Assembly (NCBI GenBank): GCA_035582835.1
Contig: JAYKAV010000467.1
Coordinates: forward strand, 600,149 to 664,148
DNA length: 64,000 nt
Origin: Phoebastria nigripes
Lineage: Eukaryota > Chordata > Aves > Procellariiformes > Diomedeidae
Reading direction: 5' to 3'
The notes beneath the pieces are model-generated. The model was given only the letters and a program-made list of their open reading frames with translations, was not told the origin of the DNA and ran no database searches. A program made the position numbers and the translations under genes. This document shows, piece after piece, positions 62,101 through 64,000 of the stretch. The first letter of the stretch is position 1. Each line of letters begins with the position of its first letter.

Positions 62101-64000
62101 TAAATGAAGGGCAAATGTCTTTAATAAATGGTGGAAGATCAGACAAAGATGTAAAAGCTTTAGTACAGCTGTAAAAAAAACCCACCAAAACCCAAAACAA
62201 AACAAAAAACCCCAACACCCTACCCCCCAAAAAAACCCCAACAAACAAAAAAAAACCCCCACATTTATCATAGGGCAAGAACACACCTATTTTTAGGCTA
62301 CCAAGTGCTTTGTGAATGGAAGAGCCACTTTGAAACACTGGCAAGTTGCAAATACCTTTAGCAGTCACCAAAGCCAAGTGAGACAAGGACTGAAGGACTG
62401 TTTAGTGCCTGCTTCGTCTATGGATGAAACAGCTCTGCTTCTTATTTTCCTAATAGGCATAAGTCTCACAGCATTAGGATTGACTCTGTTGCAACCTATC
62501 CTCATCCCACTCTAAGTAGGATGACCACTGTTTGTTTAGTGTCTAAATTACCAAATACACTCCTGAAGCTTAAGGAGACTTTGTGTCAAGTCTGAAGATT
62601 ATTCATAGTGTATTTGAGTGTCAGGTTTCTAAGATTACCATTCCTTGTAATGCTGTTATAGATCTAACATTTCTTTGTGTCCCTTTCACTCAAAAGCAAG
62701 TTGTTCTGATCCTCTCAAGCTTTGCCAGAACTCAGTGCCAGATGTCAGCATTCCAAAATTGTTTTGTTTTTAGTAAAAGTTTTATTCTTAATACAGTAAT
62801 TTCAGTCCATATTAAATGCCTTTTATTTTTTCATTATGCACTGGGACACATTTTTGGTCTCTGACTGCAAAGATTAAAAAAAAGAAAAAAAAGTTGCTGT
62901 TCTTGTACAATCACAGGACTCTGGGAGCGGGAGCTTTAAAAACAAAATATGACAAAACTAAGAATAACACATGTTTTTCCAGTGCTGCTTCTCATATGGT
63001 AATAGCTGCCTGCAGAATAAAGATCCTTATCACAGCTTGGCTGTTTTTTTTTGTATATAACTGTTTTTTCAGGAAGGGTCTCTGTTGCTTCACTCTTTTT
63101 CTGAAAAATATGAGGAAATTTTTACAGTCTGATTTACAAGTATTTAAAAATAATACAAATAGAACACTATTCAACTGATTTTTCCCTAGCTGTAGTTACA
63201 AGCTGGGCTCCAATATTAATGTGCCTTTTAATTTTACTCATAGAAAAATACTTGCATTATTACATGAAGCGGAAATTAGATTTTGTAAATTCATGTTTTC
63301 CACTATACATTTTTGGCAGCTGTACTTAATGTTTGATTCTGTAACACTTTTCATAAAATAAAAGAAAAAGAAGATCTTGAAAGCAAAACCTGAGCCTTTC
63401 CAGAAAGAGAAATTCTTCTTAAGACCTAACATGAAGCTTGGTTAAAATATAAAGTAGTACCTTAATTAATCTGCTTTACTTTTGAAGAGAATGCCAGGTC
63501 CTACTGATCTGACAGATGCTTTATAAAGTATGTCCAAAGATGTGGAAGAAGGACAAGAGGAATTGATCCTCACCTCCAACAGAGCAGGACAGGCCACAAC
63601 CAAAGTGAAGACAGGACAAGGAGAAAGCTGCAGCTCGCGGCAGGGAAAGAAGGAGACATGCACTGAAATGGCAAGTGAAACTTGTGTTCAGAACCGATGG
63701 CAGCCAAGGTCAAACTACGCTGGGCTAGAAAGGAGGCGGTGATACCATGGCTTTCCTAAACTTTGTGCTTTAGGAAGGCATGGTAGCTGAACTGCAGAGA
63801 ATGAACATTTTATGTGAGTCTTAAAAATAAAGGAGGAGAGAGAACATAGAACAGGAAAGGACAAAACCAGAAAATTTAAAAGGAAATGAACTTCAGGCAC
63901 AGTTACCAACTGCATGGATGGAGTGAGAGAAAGCAAATCTGGCAGTAAAGTACTTTTACAACCCCAACTTGGACTTTCTAGGAGCCAAACTCTCTCTCTA
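59156..64000 (+). other. RAB3C intron to the end of the window (no gene seen)
   Basis: This is noncoding sequence. It includes the A/C tract near 62.2 kb and a possible SINE remnant at 61893-61990 (TATTTTATGAATAACAAGTT, then CTAGAGAGAAGTAGTTAATC, like the reverse complement of the MIR 3' end). The stretch 60150-61080 is less AT-rich and carries three consecutive short frames (106, 60 and 89 codons) without known similarity. The purine-rich 70-codon frame at 63530-63742 is also unrecognised. I did not recognise the next RAB3C exon here. Confidence 0.5.
62173..62262. repeat. A/C-only low-complexity tract with C-runs
   Basis: About 90 bases consist of only A and C on the + strand except for one T at 62221. 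Runs of three to six C alternate with A-runs. The opposite strand is G/T-only and fits the G-quadruplex rule at 62210-62239. Confidence 0.92.

Noticed and set aside
62078..62386. Minus-strand frames rich in Gly, Phe and Trp
   Set aside because: They are translations of the G/T-only complement of the A/C tract.
62816..63178. 120-codon + frame
   Set aside because: It is lysine- and phenylalanine-rich from AT-rich sequence with A-runs. No domain and no splice or promoter context.
1..64000. Prokaryotic-style systems, CRISPR arrays, tRNA or rRNA genes
   Set aside because: The window is vertebrate intron. I saw no regularly spaced repeats, tRNA cloverleaf or rRNA sequence.

Overview
This is eukaryotic nuclear DNA from a bird. 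It is AT-rich, has almost no coding capacity, and carries several 5'-truncated CR1 LINEs with the avian 3' end (octamer related to ATTCTATG) plus avian ERVL-type LTRs. Only one protein-coding exon is supported: 8239-8466 on the + strand, a 76-codon exon of RAB3C, the Rab3 small GTPase of regulated secretion. It has a clean 3' splice site before it and a 5' splice site (GTAAGC) after it. Everything else appears to be RAB3C intron: the end of intron 1 upstream, and at least 55 kb of the next intron downstream. I saw no exon 1, promoter or CpG island, and did not recognise the following exon (the one with the DTAGQE G3 motif). The orthologous human 5q11 region lies on the Z chromosome in chicken, so Z-linkage is likely but inferred.

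Layout. 1-7713: unique intronic DNA with a few ancient SINE-like remnants. 7714-7808: a 95-bp internally deleted LTR. 8239-8466: the RAB3C exon. 10071-10628: an ERVL-type solo LTR (minus), with a near copy at 34237-34788. Both have perfect but different 5-bp target-site duplications, so they are independent insertions. 17183 to about 20545: a long CR1 on the minus strand with reverse transcriptase and endonuclease remnants, interrupted by a 630-base assembly gap. Further CR1 pieces lie at 35000-35364 (+), 39204-40031 (-), 42315-43195 (+), 48441-48530 (-) and 58684-59155 (+). Between them is unique intron with microsatellites, small tandem duplications, a G-quadruplex-forming C/A tract near 62.2 kb and faint old amniote repeats.

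Functionally there is one host gene, transcribed left to right. The transposons are passengers; the largest CR1 and both solo LTRs lie antisense to it. I found no undescribed gene system, RNA gene, CRISPR array or operon. The points most worth checking are the 95-bp mini-LTR about 430 bp before the exon, the LTR promoter elements antisense to RAB3C, the 62.2-kb G-quadruplex motif, and the question of which start codon RAB3C uses.
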